A stretch of 64,000 nt of DNA, from NCBI GenBank assembly GCA_019096065.1, contig JAGUCH010000005.1:558001-622000 (forward strand). The letters are read 5' to 3'. How positions within the stretch are numbered: the first letter of the stretch is position 1; every line of letters starts with the position of its first letter. The stretch comes from Paracyclopina nana (lineage: Eukaryota; Arthropoda; Copepoda; Cyclopoida; Cyclopettidae). This document shows positions 10,501 to 20,955 of this stretch, piece by piece. The position numbers and the translations under genes were made by a program. The notes under the pieces were generated by a model. It was given only the letters and a program-made list of their open reading frames with translations. It was not told the origin of the DNA and made no database searches.

Positions 10501-13500
10501 TAAATAGATAACAATTAAAAAGTAACTTTATAAGTGAAGGAAGTTGTTCTTTTTCCCGCCAAATTGCCCCAAGTGACATTTTTGACTAATAGGCTGCCAT
10601 TAAAAAATGCTGAGCATTCACTGAGGGTTGAATCTATGAAAAATAGATGAGATTTGAAAAAAAAATAATAGATTCAATATAAATTCTACTGAGGTCAAAT
10701 CATGACAAAAATTAAACAATTTTTTTAATTATTATTCAAAAATATGACTTTTAGCAAATGTTTTTATTAAATGTCTCACAAAGTCTTTTGAATCTATCAT
10801 AATTAACAATTTTTGGCCTGATAATCTATTATCTAACAAATTAGATAACTTTTCTTTTAATAATAATTTAAGAATAAAAATTCAAAAAATAATGTCATTT
10901 TGGATTATAGATGCTTTTAATAAAAGTTAAAATAAATCCTCTTTATCAGGAAAAATAGATTTAGATTTGTAATCTGATAGATCCATTTACCTTTTCCAAA
11001 GGCAAATTGGGAATTTTGGCGCCATTTTGGTCACGCTGTGGATCAAGTTTAAAAAGAAGGTCTCAATGTTGAGAGCTCAACCTTGACGCAAGATTTCCCT
11101 TTAGGCATTTTTTTTTCACTGTGAGTGTCTATCTATTTTGTGTGTGCGGGAAAAAACATGGTTGACTTCAGGCGTGGGAAATGTGAAAAAAATAAGGAAG
11201 TGCTGAGCATTGCTCAACTCAGATTTCACCAAGTAGCGCCACTTCTTTGCATATTAGTCATTGAGCAAACAAAAATTAGGCCAAAATTAGCGTGCATCAA
11301 TTGCCAAGGTCAGCTGATCCATCTCAATTTTCCAAGACCTGCTCTATTATTATCCATCCATTGACTACATAATTTGGGAGCTACCTACAAGAAAGAATTT
11401 CAAATTCAGCGCCTTCATGCTCCATTTTTCAGCCTAATTCAGCACTTTTACTCTTGCCTACACAACTGATTATGGAATTTCACTTGGAGCCGTGAATCAT
11501 TCAAATTCCTTGCTCATGTCTATTTCACATTTCAATGACTTTGCAACATTTTCAGCAGAAAACTGAAAATTCTCAGTCTGAAAATGTACATTGTCAGCCC
11601 AGCCCTTCGGTTTCTTTTTTCTGTCTCAGCTGAGTTTCTCAGCTTCTTTCTCAGCTTCTGTCTCAGCTTCCGTCTCATCTTCTCAGTCTCAGCTTCTGTC
11701 TAAGCTTCTGTTTCATCTTCTCAGTCTCAGCTTCTGTCTCAGTTTCTGTCTCAGTTTCTGTCTCAGCTTCTCAGTCTCAGCTTCTGTCTCAGCTTCTCAG
11801 TCTCAGCTTCTGTCTCAGCTTCTCTGTCTCAGCTTCTCAGTCTCAGCTTCTGTCTCAGCTTCTCTGTCTCAGCTTCTCTGTCTCAGCTTCTCTGTCTCAG
11901 CTTCTCTGTCTCAGCTTCTCAGTCTCAGCTTCTGTCTCAGCTTCTCTGTCTCAGCTTCTCTGTCTCAGCTTCTCTGTCTCAGCTTCTCTGTCTCAGCTTC
12001 TCTGTCTCAGCTTCTCTGTCTCAGCTTCTCTGCCTCATCTTCTCAGTCTCAGCTTCTCAGTCTCAGCTTCTCAGTCTCAACTTCTCTGTCTCAGCTTCTC
12101 TATCTCTTTCTCTATGTCTTTGCCTTTTAGTCTCACAATAAAGACTTTTCAAATTCCTAAGTACCAAGTTCACTAGTATACAGTCTCAGCATTACAGGCC
12201 CTAGTCTCATTAATTAGGCTATAAATTTCCTCTCAACTATCATTTTGCTCTGAAAATGAGGCTAAATTTAGCTCAGGTTGTTATTCTTCTATTTTTCCAG
12301 GTGCTATATTGAACTCTACAATTCTGCCAGCCTCAGCAGTGCATCCTTCATCAGAGGCCGCTGAGATTAAAGGCCGCCTTGAGGTCCAGCTGAAAATGGA
12401 TGAGAAAACCAACATCATGACAATGGGCCTATTTATCAAGGCCTGCATGAATGCCACTTGCCTTTACAGAAAGGCAGTTTTTGATGGCACTGAGATTCCA
12501 GGTCAGTATATCTTTGTTGTTGCCATTTCGCGGACACAGATATTGAAGATTTGTCCTTGAATGAAGAAGTGAAATCATTTGGATTTCTGCACGATTCACC
12601 CAGATCAAAATCAACCTCTTGATTGTTGTCGTGACAGAAGCTTTGAAAAGTGGAGCACTAAGCTGAATTAGCATGCCAAAAATATGGTCTTCACCTTGCT
12701 TTGTTTACCATTTAAAAAAAATGAAAATTGTGTGAAAATAAGTGTCATGGTATATCAGTGAAATTACCCTAATATTATGATGAATGATGGTGACATTTTT
12801 ATCAAGTACCATCATCATCATACTCAAATTACTTGAAAGTTCACGCAAAAAAGAAATTATTATCAAGGCAAGGTCCGAGCTTTGATAAAAGCATTCCATA
12901 ATATCGTGAAGGTCAACGAAAATGTGCACTTCATGTCATGAATATATTGAAAAGGCGGCGAAATTGCAAGCATTAAATTTTTGAATATTTTATCTTGGTG
13001 AATTTTGTGCAGAGTCGAGTTTGGCAATCAACTTTTACCTGACTAGTTGCTTCAGATTTCAACCAATTTCACTACTGCTTTATGTTACAGGATTACAATC
13101 TGGAAAACTAGTTGGGCATGAGTTGAGTTTGAAACTAGATTCTGCTTGTGATTCACTCTTGAAAAATATCATTATAAAAAACCTGATCAGGATGAAGATG
13201 ATAAGGTGCATTAAAAAATCATCAAGGAAGTTATCGATATATAGTGCTTTGTAATTGATACCAGGTTAACCTTATAGGATGCCATTAGTCAATTTTACAA
13301 CGTTTCGTTGCCAACCGATAAATTATTCTTTGGGGATTTTTATCGACTTGAAATTAACTTGGCACATTTCGCAAGATGACCAAGGATGATCTTCACAAAG
13401 AAATGCTTTACAGCCCTATGCACTGAAAATTATTGCTTTTGCAAAGAGTCCCCTGGCTTATCTTTGGCATTGCATAAAATTAATTACAAGCCAGTGATAA

Positions 13501-14187
13501 TCTCGCAAGAATATTTTAAAAACGGACGTTATTTTTCATTTTCAGTTCCGGAATGCACAAATCATATCGATCATGGATTCTCCAATGAGGATGACTTGAA
13601 AGACATTGCTGGTGATGATCTCATAGCAAACAAGCTTTGCAACATCAATGAACTCTATGGTTGTGGAGCGAACCAGATTTGCGTTCAAGTCGATGCACGC
13701 AATGGGCAATGCCAATGCTTGCAAGGATTCGACCAGCAAGCTGATGGAGTAAGTTGGATTTCATGTAAAGCTGTCCACTGCAAGGACTAATGGGTGTGCG
13801 CTCAATCTATTTTTCCAGACTTGCATCTCACTGAAGGAAGAGGATGAGTTACTAGCAGCTCAGCACCAAAAGCCTCTTTTGGTGGCCAAAGAAAGTAACT
13901 CAATCAAGCGAAGCAGTGTTTACCCTGGCACTCCAGTGGTTGACACTGCCAACCCAGCTCCACAGGTGGAAGAGTCATCCTCAAGTGGTCCCATTGCAGC
14001 TGGTGTTGTGTCAGTTCTAGTCATTGTTCTGATTGTGGGTGGGTTCACATACATGGTGACGAGGACACGCCTTGGGCCACGCCTTCGCGCCCACATCACC
14101 AACAAGCCCTATGAGGATATTATTATTAATGACAGAGGGCAACCGATTTCAGCTGCTGCAGCTCAAACCAACCAACAACTAGCTTGA
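7537..14187 (+). CDS. Type I membrane protein with signal peptide and EGF-like domain, function unknown
   Basis: Six exons (7537-7555, 7723-7910, 10133-10271, 12301-12501, 13546-13748, 13819-14187) join in frame to 372 residues. The 19-base first exon supplies the start of a signal peptide (MELSFLRSFIGLLCLTSLSL). A Cys-rich stretch with CTTNADCTGFTC follows, then a region of about 130 residues without a recognised domain. An EGF-like domain lies near residues 214-253, with the pattern C-x7-C-x5-C-x8-C-x-C-x10-C. A Ser-rich stalk leads to a single membrane helix at about 310-332 and a cytoplasmic tail of about 40 residues starting with basic residues. The precise splice phases support one gene. 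It looks like a conserved cell-surface protein, but I cannot name the family. The stop is 237 bp from that of the convergent MXRA7-like gene. Confidence 0.85.
8225..8510. repeat. GTAAAGT/ACTTTAC motif cluster in intron 2 of the EGF membrane protein
   Basis: Repeated GTAAAATTA, GTAAAGTAAAATTA and TTACTTTA words belong to the dispersed family noted at 5950-6210. The rest of this 2.2-kb intron shows nothing coding. Confidence 0.4.
11590..12125. repeat. TCTCAGCTTCTCTG minisatellite in intron 3 of the EGF membrane protein
   Basis: More than 30 direct copies of a 12-to-18-base unit alternating CTGTCTCAGCTTCT and CAGTCTCAGCTTCT. The plus strand is pyrimidine-rich throughout and lies 170 bp upstream of the exon 4 splice acceptor. 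A 179-codon Ser/Leu/Phe frame across it is only the repeat read as codons. Confidence 0.9.
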
Positions 14188-14423
14188 TGCAAACTAGTCA
14201 AAACTTCACTCATTGACGGGGGTTGTGTGTAGTGTGGGGGGCGATGCATTCGCGCTGACTCCCAACTATAACTACAAAACGTGTATTTTGAAAGACTGTG
14301 ATGTGTGTCACTCTCATCACGTTGACAGCATAAATGACAAAGAACAGGCAACTACATTGTATTAATTTATTAATAATATGTTTTGTTGTGACTCTTGTGT
14401 AAATACAAGTCTACTTTTTTTGA

Positions 14424-15323
14424 CTATTTTGTGTACATTTTGCACTGCTTTTGCAGCTCTTCCTTGCTCGTTTTGCCAAAAGTGTCCTCATTTTCCCTCA
14501 GCAGAGCAAATATCTTCTCCAACTGCTGCTGTTTGATCCTATGAAAAATTATATTTTTATAAGGTTAATACCTAACGAAATTATTGTATATAGTTTACTG
14601 TTCTTCAGAGAGTTTTTCCTCTTCAGTCATTTCATCCTCGATTTTCTTTCTGATGACATTTTGCCTAGCTTGCTTCATTCTTGACATGAGCTTTTTGTCA
14701 CCTAAAAATCTTAAATTATAAAAAAGGGGCTGGCATCTTATTTTAATATAATTTTACCATCATCAGCTTTTGGGCCACTTAAAAAAGACTCAATTTGTGC
14801 CTTTGGATTTTTCTTGTTTAAGGGAATATAAGATCTGGAATTTTTGGCAATTCCCTCATCAATTTCCTCTTGGCTCAATCTGGACTCAAAGGTGACTTCA
14901 TCTGTCACACTGATATCAAACTTTTGCCCTGAAATGACATAATAGAATAAAAGACAATTTAATAGCACGCAAATTGTTTACTTTAAGGCCAATGAAACGC
15001 TTTTGGTTTACATTTCTTGATTTGACAACAAATATAAAGCGCACGCTTTGCCGGCGCGCGCTTTTTGTTTACATTTCTTGATTTGACAACAAATAAAAAG
15101 CGCACGCTTTACCGGCGCGCGTTGATTGTTAAAGCAATTTTTTACCTGCTTTTTTGGTAGACTTCATAACAGTGAAGAAGAACATGAGTAATGAGATGGT
15201 GACATAGAAAACCAGCGAGGTTGAAGTATTGGCAATAATGGCTGGCAAATACCGAGGTGAAATTTGAGTGAATTCCTCGCAAATGAAGAGCAAAGTGGAG
15301 TAAAATTCTGATATCAAGTCCAT
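14424..15323 (-). CDS. MXRA7: MXRA7-like small single-pass membrane protein
   Basis: Four exons (15323-15146, 14928-14758, 14701-14599, 14538-14424) join in frame to 188 residues. The N-terminus carries one hydrophobic segment at about residues 35-55 followed by a basic patch (KSTKKAG). The middle is charged and acidic, and the C-terminus reads EEQIKQQQLEKIFALLRE then DTFGKTSKEELQKQ. This closely follows the C-terminal signature of vertebrate matrix-remodelling-associated protein 7 (EQ..QLAAIF.L...ETFGEMS). The role of MXRA7 is poorly defined. The assignment rests on the C-terminal block; the N-terminal half is too divergent to judge. A duplicated 60-bp segment sits in intron 1. Confidence 0.8.
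15003..15125. repeat. Direct duplication of a 61-62 bp unit in MXRA7 intron 1
   Basis: Two adjacent copies share GTTTACATTTCTTGATTTGA and end in the CpG-rich GCGCACGCTTT...CCGGCGCGCG. They differ at only a few positions, so the duplication is recent. Confidence 0.9.
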
Positions 15324-16148
15324 CTTGGCGAAGCCCTGAAAATCAAATGAGATGAAGTATGACAGAAAATCGATATAATCTGCTGATGTCGTGACATCAA
15401 ATAATCCATTAACTTCATTGCATAATTTTATAAAGACAGATTATTTTTAACCTTTATTAAGTTTAAATTCATTTTGCAAAAAGTAAAAAAAATCTCAAAA
15501 ACATCATTAAGTGCGTCAAATGAGCTTGCTTTAAGTTCAAAATAAAGAAACTGAACGTTTTCAGGTAAAATGTATACCCATAAGGTTTAATGAAAAGTCA
15601 TTAAAAATTACTTACCAAAAGGGCTATATATTTATGCTTAGCGGGGAAATTTTTTAAAATTAAGGAAAACTTTTTTTGAGTGAGTCTGCCAAATGTCAAC
15701 TCTTGCAATGTTTACATTGATTACCACCAAAACGCAACTCGAAATTACGAAACTCGCAACCTCGAATACGAAAATGGCTTGTATTGAAATAAAAAAAAGT
15801 CAACTTTATTATTATCTTTTTTAATCATTATCAATGATAGGCGTCCAAGGTGTACCTTAAGACTGCATAAATGGAGTAGAGTCATCTGGAAACCCGGATT
15901 TCCTTCCACACATCTTTAATTAGGTGTCTTCTCTAAATTCACTTTATAACATCCAAGAATGTTCATAAGCCAGACTGAGTACTCTATAAGCACTGATCCA
16001 TTTATTCCAATTAAAGCAGCATTTTGATTCTACAAAAATGCTAAAACTAAATTGAGGATTATCTTTTTATATTTCTGGCTTTCCACTTGGCTTTCCAGCG
16101 TTGGTAATTGGCTCCATTTCAGTCTAGCGATTACGTATAATATCTAAC
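15324..16148. other. Intergenic, no recognisable feature
   Basis: AT-rich sequence upstream of the MXRA7-like gene. I see no convincing ORF, RNA gene or repeat. Confidence 0.5.
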
Positions 16149-16350
16149 TCAGTCAGCTTGGCCTTCAAAGCGGCATTCGGCGGCTATAAACAAGGCCTCC
16201 AACTCAGATAATTGAGCGTTGGGATTCTTGCTCCTGTAGATGTACAAAACAAGAAGCGCCAATGAGACCTTTTCCATCATTTCTTTATTGAGCTGAGCAC
16301 GAACAACATCATTGATAGCTTTTTTTGCCTTTTCAAGGCCTTCCATAAAT
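16149..16350 (-). CDS. Doubtful small ORF next to a TIR element
   Basis: From an ATG at 16350 a minus-strand frame of 66 codons runs to a stop at 16149. Its composition is plausible for a helical protein (MEGLEKAKKAINDVV, ALLVLYIYRS), but I recognise no family. The frame also continues upstream into the left arm of the 16381-16911 element. It could be a small gene, a last exon or chance. Confidence 0.2.
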
Positions 16351-16380
16351 AATCTAATTTTATTGACTAGGAAAGCTGAG

Positions 16381-16911
16381 GGTATATCTGCCGAACTGCA
16401 AATCCAACTAAACGCAGTCCACCTAAACACAGTCCGCTAAAACGCAAAACGCTATCTGCCTAAACGCAGTCTACAGCAATACACAGACATAATAGTTTCA
16501 CTGTGAAATTATTATCTGATGGGTCATTTTTCTGAAGGAATGAACAGCATTGACCCATTCTAAAATTCTGACAACTAAGTTATTTGAACTGATAAGGTAA
16601 TTGCTAGATTGAATAAGAAAGGAGAAACGGGCTTATAAAAATTGTTGTTAGCAAAAGTTGATTGCTCAGACAAATAGAGTTTCAGCTTAGCTTGAATATT
16701 TCTGTTTCTAAGTATTCGAGAGACTTGAAGATTAGATTTAAGGTTTAAAGATTTTTCTGCATAGTTAACTCATCATCAGTGCTTATAAAAAAAGCTTGGA
16801 ATGTTTAATAGTTATGCCGAAAGATTGACTGCATTTAAGTAGACTGCGTATAAGCAGATTTGCGAAAAAGTGGACTGCGTTTAGGTGGATTTGCGGTTAG
16901 GTAGTACCTTC
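16381..16911. mobile_element. Non-autonomous element with long inverted repeats built of AAACGCAGTC units
   Basis: The left arm (16381-16475) and the reverse complement of the right arm (16817-16911) share GCAAATCCANCTAAACGCAG, then GTCCAC and a second CGCAGTCTAC block. Each arm contains two to three short tandem CTAAACGCAGTC-like units. About 340 bp of AT-rich non-coding sequence lies between. No clear target-site duplication was seen, so the superfamily is open. Confidence 0.7.
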
Positions 16912-17440
16912 AAGCAGTGAGATTCAATAGCCTTAACGTGAATAAGCAACCATTACATCGACGCTTGAAATATTCATTTGTGAAGGCTACAATGCTTTGG
17001 GAAGTTCTGCTGACCACTTCTGCAAATAATCGCAGCCATTTAGAGAAAATCACTGCAGCTAAGCTTAAGAATTCAGCAGCTTGAGCGAGTATAGCTAGAG
17101 TGATGCAATAGAACTACTACTTCAAAGTCTGTGTCGCTTTGCAAGAGTTTATCAACAAAAAAGTTAACTAACTTAGTAGGTTAACATTATGAAGCAATAT
17201 ATAGGGAAAAAGTGAGGCATGAAATGAGGTAGAATAACTTATATTGCAGAAAGTAAGTTATATACAACTAAAATTCCTAAAAAAGGCGTTCTGCCTAGAA
17301 GAAGATTCTCCAAAAACAATTCAGGCTCAAGAATGATTGAGTCAAGTCGTTCGTCACCAAGAAGACCATCGAAAACCTGCAAAATAAAAAGAAGATGTAA
17401 GATACAAGCTTAAAATGAGTAAAAAGTAAAATAAAGCTCA

Positions 17441-17518
17441 CGTTTTTCAGTGAGGGCAAGTTTTCATTCACGATGCGTTATGAGCGTATTTAAGATTTTA
17501 TCATCACTTAAAAAACCC
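17441..17518 (-). ncRNA. Box C/D snoRNA, candidate 18S guide (U103-like)
   Basis: Intron 3 of the host gene. C box GTGATGA is at 17507-17501 and D box CTGA at 17450-17447, flanked by a terminal stem of G/T and A/C runs. The ten bases ACTTGCCCTC, one base upstream of the D box, are complementary to GAGGGCAAGT, the near-universal 18S segment before the 530 loop. The fifth base upstream of the D box pairs with the middle G of GGG. By my recollection this is the site methylated under U103 in humans. The match to the rRNA is from memory of the conserved sequence. Confidence 0.75.
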
Positions 17519-17678
17519 GATTACATAAAAACCTATATATTTACCTATAAACGAGACGAATCCAATTGAAAGAAAGCCAATGCAATGGATAACCCGAAAA
17601 AGGACAACAGAACCTAGAAAAATAAAGAAAGCTATAAAAATCCGGAATCGCCTTATTACAAGCAAAAATCCTTGTTAA

Positions 17679-17763
17679 AAATCTGCTCAGATAATGTAGG
17701 TATGTAGGAATCATGAAATTTCATAACCCAATGCTCGAAATCTCTCATCATAAAAACAGATTT
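17679..17763 (-). ncRNA. Box C/D snoRNA, candidate 28S guide (snR76-like), copy B
   Basis: Intron 2 of the host gene. C box ATGATGA is at 17751-17745 and D box CTGA at 17690-17687, closed by a perfect 7-bp stem (AAATCTG/CAGATTT). Upstream of an ATGA D'-like box lies GAGCATTGGG, which pairs (one G-U) with the 28S segment CCCAGUGCUC. The D'+5 position falls on the third C of CCC, which I count as the yeast Cm2197 (snR76) equivalent. A second conserved block, TACCTACATTAT, precedes the D box and is shared with copy A; its target was not found. Confidence 0.8.
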
Positions 17764-17895
17764 AAAATAAAAGACTAATATTTACCTAAAAACCAAGAAG
17801 AAGACGAAAGAGGGCAAAGCAAGAATCTAGAAGAAAACAAGAATATTTAGTAAACTAGATATTTGTATGTAGTCATTCGAGCTAAATTTGACTTT

Positions 17896-17974
17896 GAATT
17901 TCAGATAATGTAGGTATAAACAGAAAATCATTGCTATATCATAACCCAATGCTCAATTTTCTCATCACTTTCGA
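17896..17974 (-). ncRNA. Box C/D snoRNA, candidate 28S guide (snR76-like), copy A
   Basis: Intron 1 of the host gene. C box GTGATGA is at 17968-17962 and D box CTGA at 17904-17901. It is a paralogue of copy B: both contain GAGCATTGGGTTATGA and TACCTACATTATCTGA in the same order, while the spacer between them has diverged. The conserved parts are exactly the two guide regions and boxes, as expected if both RNAs are functional. Confidence 0.8.
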
Positions 17975-18239
17975 AAAAAGCATAAACTTAAGACTAAAAT
18001 TAAACTCACCTAATTAAAATGTAAACAATCGGTCCACATCTCGTCTAACGGCAACGGTTCCCAGCCAACTCGCCTTGACCCTCAGCCATTAGACGGAAAA
18101 AAATGAAAAGCTTAGTTTAAAAAGAATTGCTCGGAATTTATTTACGCCGTTGAAAAAGGCTTTAGCCGGGCACTTGTAAGGGTGCCATTTAGCATGGTAT
18201 AATTTTCAAGCGATTCTTTCGAGAAGTGAAAAGAAGTTT

Positions 18240-19634
18240 TTAATATTGTTTGACTTCTTGGCGTTGAGAAGCCACGGGGCGATGGTTCTTGGCCAAATAA
18301 TCAGTGAACTCCTGATAGGGCGATTTGGTGAACACGGTTTCCTTCCACAAATCCGGGGTCAAGTAGGAGTAAGTGGCGGCAATCGCGGCATAGGTCGCCT
18401 TGGCTGTAAAATACAAAAAAATACAATTAAAATACAATTTATCCTACTAGAAAAGTTATGTTCTTGTTAAGTTTCAAAAATAGATTGTAGATCACATGGT
18501 TTAAGTTCCTGATCAAGGCCACAGAATGGCTGCAGAAACGGCAGGAATATATGATCTTAACCGGTCCACAATGCCTCTTCGCGAAAAAAGGCCAGAACCG
18601 GCTGGTTGCTCTACGACACTGTGGCCATGTGGACTAGACCGCGTGGGAACGCACGGCTCCTTGGACCACCAAAAGCGGCTTCCAGTCCGGCTACATCGAT
18701 CCGTTTTACAGGAAAGACGCTGCCTAACCGGTCGCCGAGTGTCGACGCTACATTTTTAGGGCAATAAAAAAAATGATTACCAAAGTTTCCAAGGGTGCCA
18801 GTGGATCCACGTGCGGAGGTGTAGCAATCCTCAATTCCGGCCATTTGCAAGAGTTTCTTGGGCACAGGGGCGGACACGATGCCAGTTCCCCTGGGCGCGG
18901 GGATGAGCCTCACCCAGATGGAGCCACATTTGCCGGTCACCTTGCAGGGCACGGTATGAGGCCGTCCAATCTTGTTGCCCCAAAAGCCACGCCTCACTGG
19001 CACGATGGACAGCTTGGCCAAGATGATGGCGCCGCGGATGGCGGTGGCCACTTCCTTGGAGCATTTGACGCCGAGGCCGACGTGCCCGTTGTAATCGCCG
19101 ATGGCGACGAAAGCCTTGAACCTGGTCCTTTGACCGGCCCTGGTCTGCTTCTGCACGGGCATGATCTTGAGAACCTCATCCTTGAGGGAAGGTCCCAAGA
19201 AGAAATCAATGATTTCGCATTCCTGCAATAAACCAAAACGCATTATATTACGATGTAAACAAGTCGCGGAAATTCCGCCAAATTGAGGAGGGTCAGTACA
19301 CTGGTTGACATCATTGACAAGGTCAGAAGACCGTCGTGTTGGAATTCATCATTTGGTTGACTACTAAGCAATAAATGCTGACTCATTAGTATTTATTTAC
19401 CTTGATTGGCAGAGAAAAGAGGTAAATCTCCTCGAGGCTCTTGATTTTTCCGTCCTTGACGAGGCGGCCAAGTTTGGTCACGGGGATCCACTCCTTCTCG
19501 TCCTTGCCGCGGCCTCCACGGCCACCACGACCGCCGCGGCCTCCACGACCTCCACGGCCGCCGCGACCACCACGGCCTCGTCCACCAAAACCACCACGGA
19601 ATCCTCCACGATCGGCCGATCCACTGTCCGCCAT
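18240..19634 (-). CDS. RPS2: 40S ribosomal protein uS5 (RPS2)
   Basis: Three exons (19634-19401, 19222-18781, 18403-18240) join in frame to 279 residues, the usual size. The N-terminus is the typical RGG/GRGG tract (residues 9-45). The body matches the eukaryotic protein closely: [77 protein letters not shown] and [13 protein letters not shown]. It binds the 18S rRNA near the decoding site and mRNA entry region. An AATAAA on the minus strand (plus 18137-18142) lies about 100 bp after the stop, almost touching the start of the snoRNA host gene. Intron 1 holds a C/D snoRNA and intron 2 a candidate H/ACA snoRNA; human RPS2 also hosts H/ACA snoRNAs. Confidence 0.98.
18483..18636 (-). ncRNA. Candidate H/ACA snoRNA in RPS2 intron 2
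   Basis: On the minus strand a first hairpin (18634-18564) is closed by GTCCACA/TGTGGAC. A second hairpin (18556-18490) is closed by GATC/GATC with an inner TTCCTG/CAGGAA stem. ACA at 18488-18486 follows the second stem. A possible H box (AGATCA) lies between but overlaps the lower stem. Size (about 154 nt), layout and the unusual G+C of this intron fit an H/ACA RNA; human RPS2 introns carry U64 and SNORA10. Pseudouridylation pockets were not assigned. Confidence 0.4.
19288..19358 (-). ncRNA. Box C/D snoRNA in RPS2 intron 1, candidate 28S guide (U35/snR73-like)
   Basis: C box ATGATGA at 19352-19346, D' CTGA at 19326-19323, C' ATGATGT at 19314-19308 and D CTGA at 19296-19293. The D box is 70 nt from the intron's 3' end. 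Upstream of D', CACGACGGTCT is complementary over 11 bases to AGACCGTCGTG, the conserved peptidyl-transferase segment of 28S rRNA. D'+5 points to the first C of ACC, which corresponds to yeast Cm2959 (snR73) and the human U35 site by my numbering. The element before the D box (ACCAGTGTA) has no clear target. Confidence 0.85.
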
Positions 19635-20955
19635 ACTTTTCAACGAGAAAAACGCCGAGTCATTTCACGCAATAACAAACAAGCCAAAACTCGCCAAATG
19701 GCCGCGCGTTAATAAAAACAACAACAAAGCGAAGAAAACTCGCGAAATGCTGATGTGAATAATGTGTAAAGGCTGCGTGTCTAAGCCAAAGAGGTGAAAA
19801 TGACCTAGACATAGCTTAAACCTTCACGTTCTTTACTCTTACAGTTAAAAACGCCACATTTGCCATTGTAACGACGTAATGTGGAGCTGGAACTGTGTGC
19901 AAGCGATCCCTTGTATTTCAACTACCTTTTGAACTTGATTTGAGAAAAGTGAAGCAAGGGATCAAGGAGATTTGCGACGATTTGGAATCTGCTTAATTTT
20001 CACTCACCTGATCGAATGTAAGTTTTCGAACCGGAAGACGGAGTTTAAGTAGGATCGAGTCAACGACAGCTGACGCTAGCAAGACTCGAGAACGACTCTC
20101 GAGCTTTTTACTTTTTTGTCATGATTCCTTGATCTCAAATGAAATTGAATTGCAGTTACAAATAATGAAAGCACTTATTTAATGATAGCATTTTTTACTT
20201 TCATGAAATTCACTTTACGTTACAAGTTTCGTGAGCTTCCGGCTCTTCATTTAAATTCGAGACTAAATTACGGAACTTTTGAATTGATTCATCACGCAAC
20301 CTCTGTTTGTTATCGATTTTTTCGCGTGTTGCTATTTAAATCTTTCACTAATTTTACGCATAATTCTTGTTTCTTCAAAACTTTAGCACTTTTATTCTGT
20401 TAACGACAGACTTTTGATGCTAATTGGCATAAAATATGCCAACATTTTTGTGATTATTCATGAGAAAAATTACATTCTTAGTGGAAATCGTCAATTTTCA
20501 CGCAACCTCGTGGCGTTATTTTGCTAAAATTCACGTGCCTTTGTTTGTTTTTGCCGAATTATTTAGCGTGGGTAATTTCATTTTCTTTGCATACATAAAT
20601 TGATGGAATATTTTAGCGTTTTCACTCCCTAAAAGGATAATTATCAAAAGTTCATGAAGATTTTTTCATTTTTATCATGAAGCTTTTCATGATAGACTTA
20701 ATCTTATTATGAGTTATCCCAATTCTTTTTCTATTTTCATTTAGAAAAAATCCAGAAATATCTAGTGAATAACTTTGCCTGGAAGAAGTTATTCACTATG
20801 AGAGTCCATTATTTATTTAGTTTATATTTATTTTATTTTATTTTTTATTATTTTAATTGTTTTTGGTAATCTAAATAAACTCACATTACGCGAGAGCTCA
20901 ACTGGTGAAATGTCAGCAGTTTGGCCAATTCATGTTGATTATACCTGGTAGCTCT
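19635..20955. other. Intergenic region upstream of RPS2
   Basis: The first 100-200 bp contain the RPS2 5' leader and promoter. The rest is AT-rich with ATAAATATTTATTTTA runs near 20810-20850. No gene was recognised. Confidence 0.5.

Larger units (their letters stand above)
17277..18110 (-). ncRNA. Non-coding snoRNA host gene with three intronic C/D snoRNAs
   Basis: Four short exons can be placed by GT-AG signals: one ending at 18010, then 17826-17786, 17613-17545 and one starting at 17376. Exon ends repeat the same form (TTAG|GT). No reading frame with an ATG spans them; each combination meets a stop at or near a junction, so the spliced RNA seems non-coding. Each of the three introns (183, 172 and 168 nt) holds one box C/D snoRNA whose D box lies 70-74 nt before the 3' splice site, the spacing known to favour intronic C/D snoRNA processing. 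This is the layout of UHG/GAS5-type host genes. It starts just downstream of RPS2 on the same strand. The outer ends are estimates. Confidence 0.75.

Noticed and set aside
18611..18780. RPS2 exon 2 frame continuing 56 codons into intron 2
   Set aside because: The known RPS2 C-terminus follows in exon 3 with matching phase; the open stretch reflects the GC-rich structured intron.
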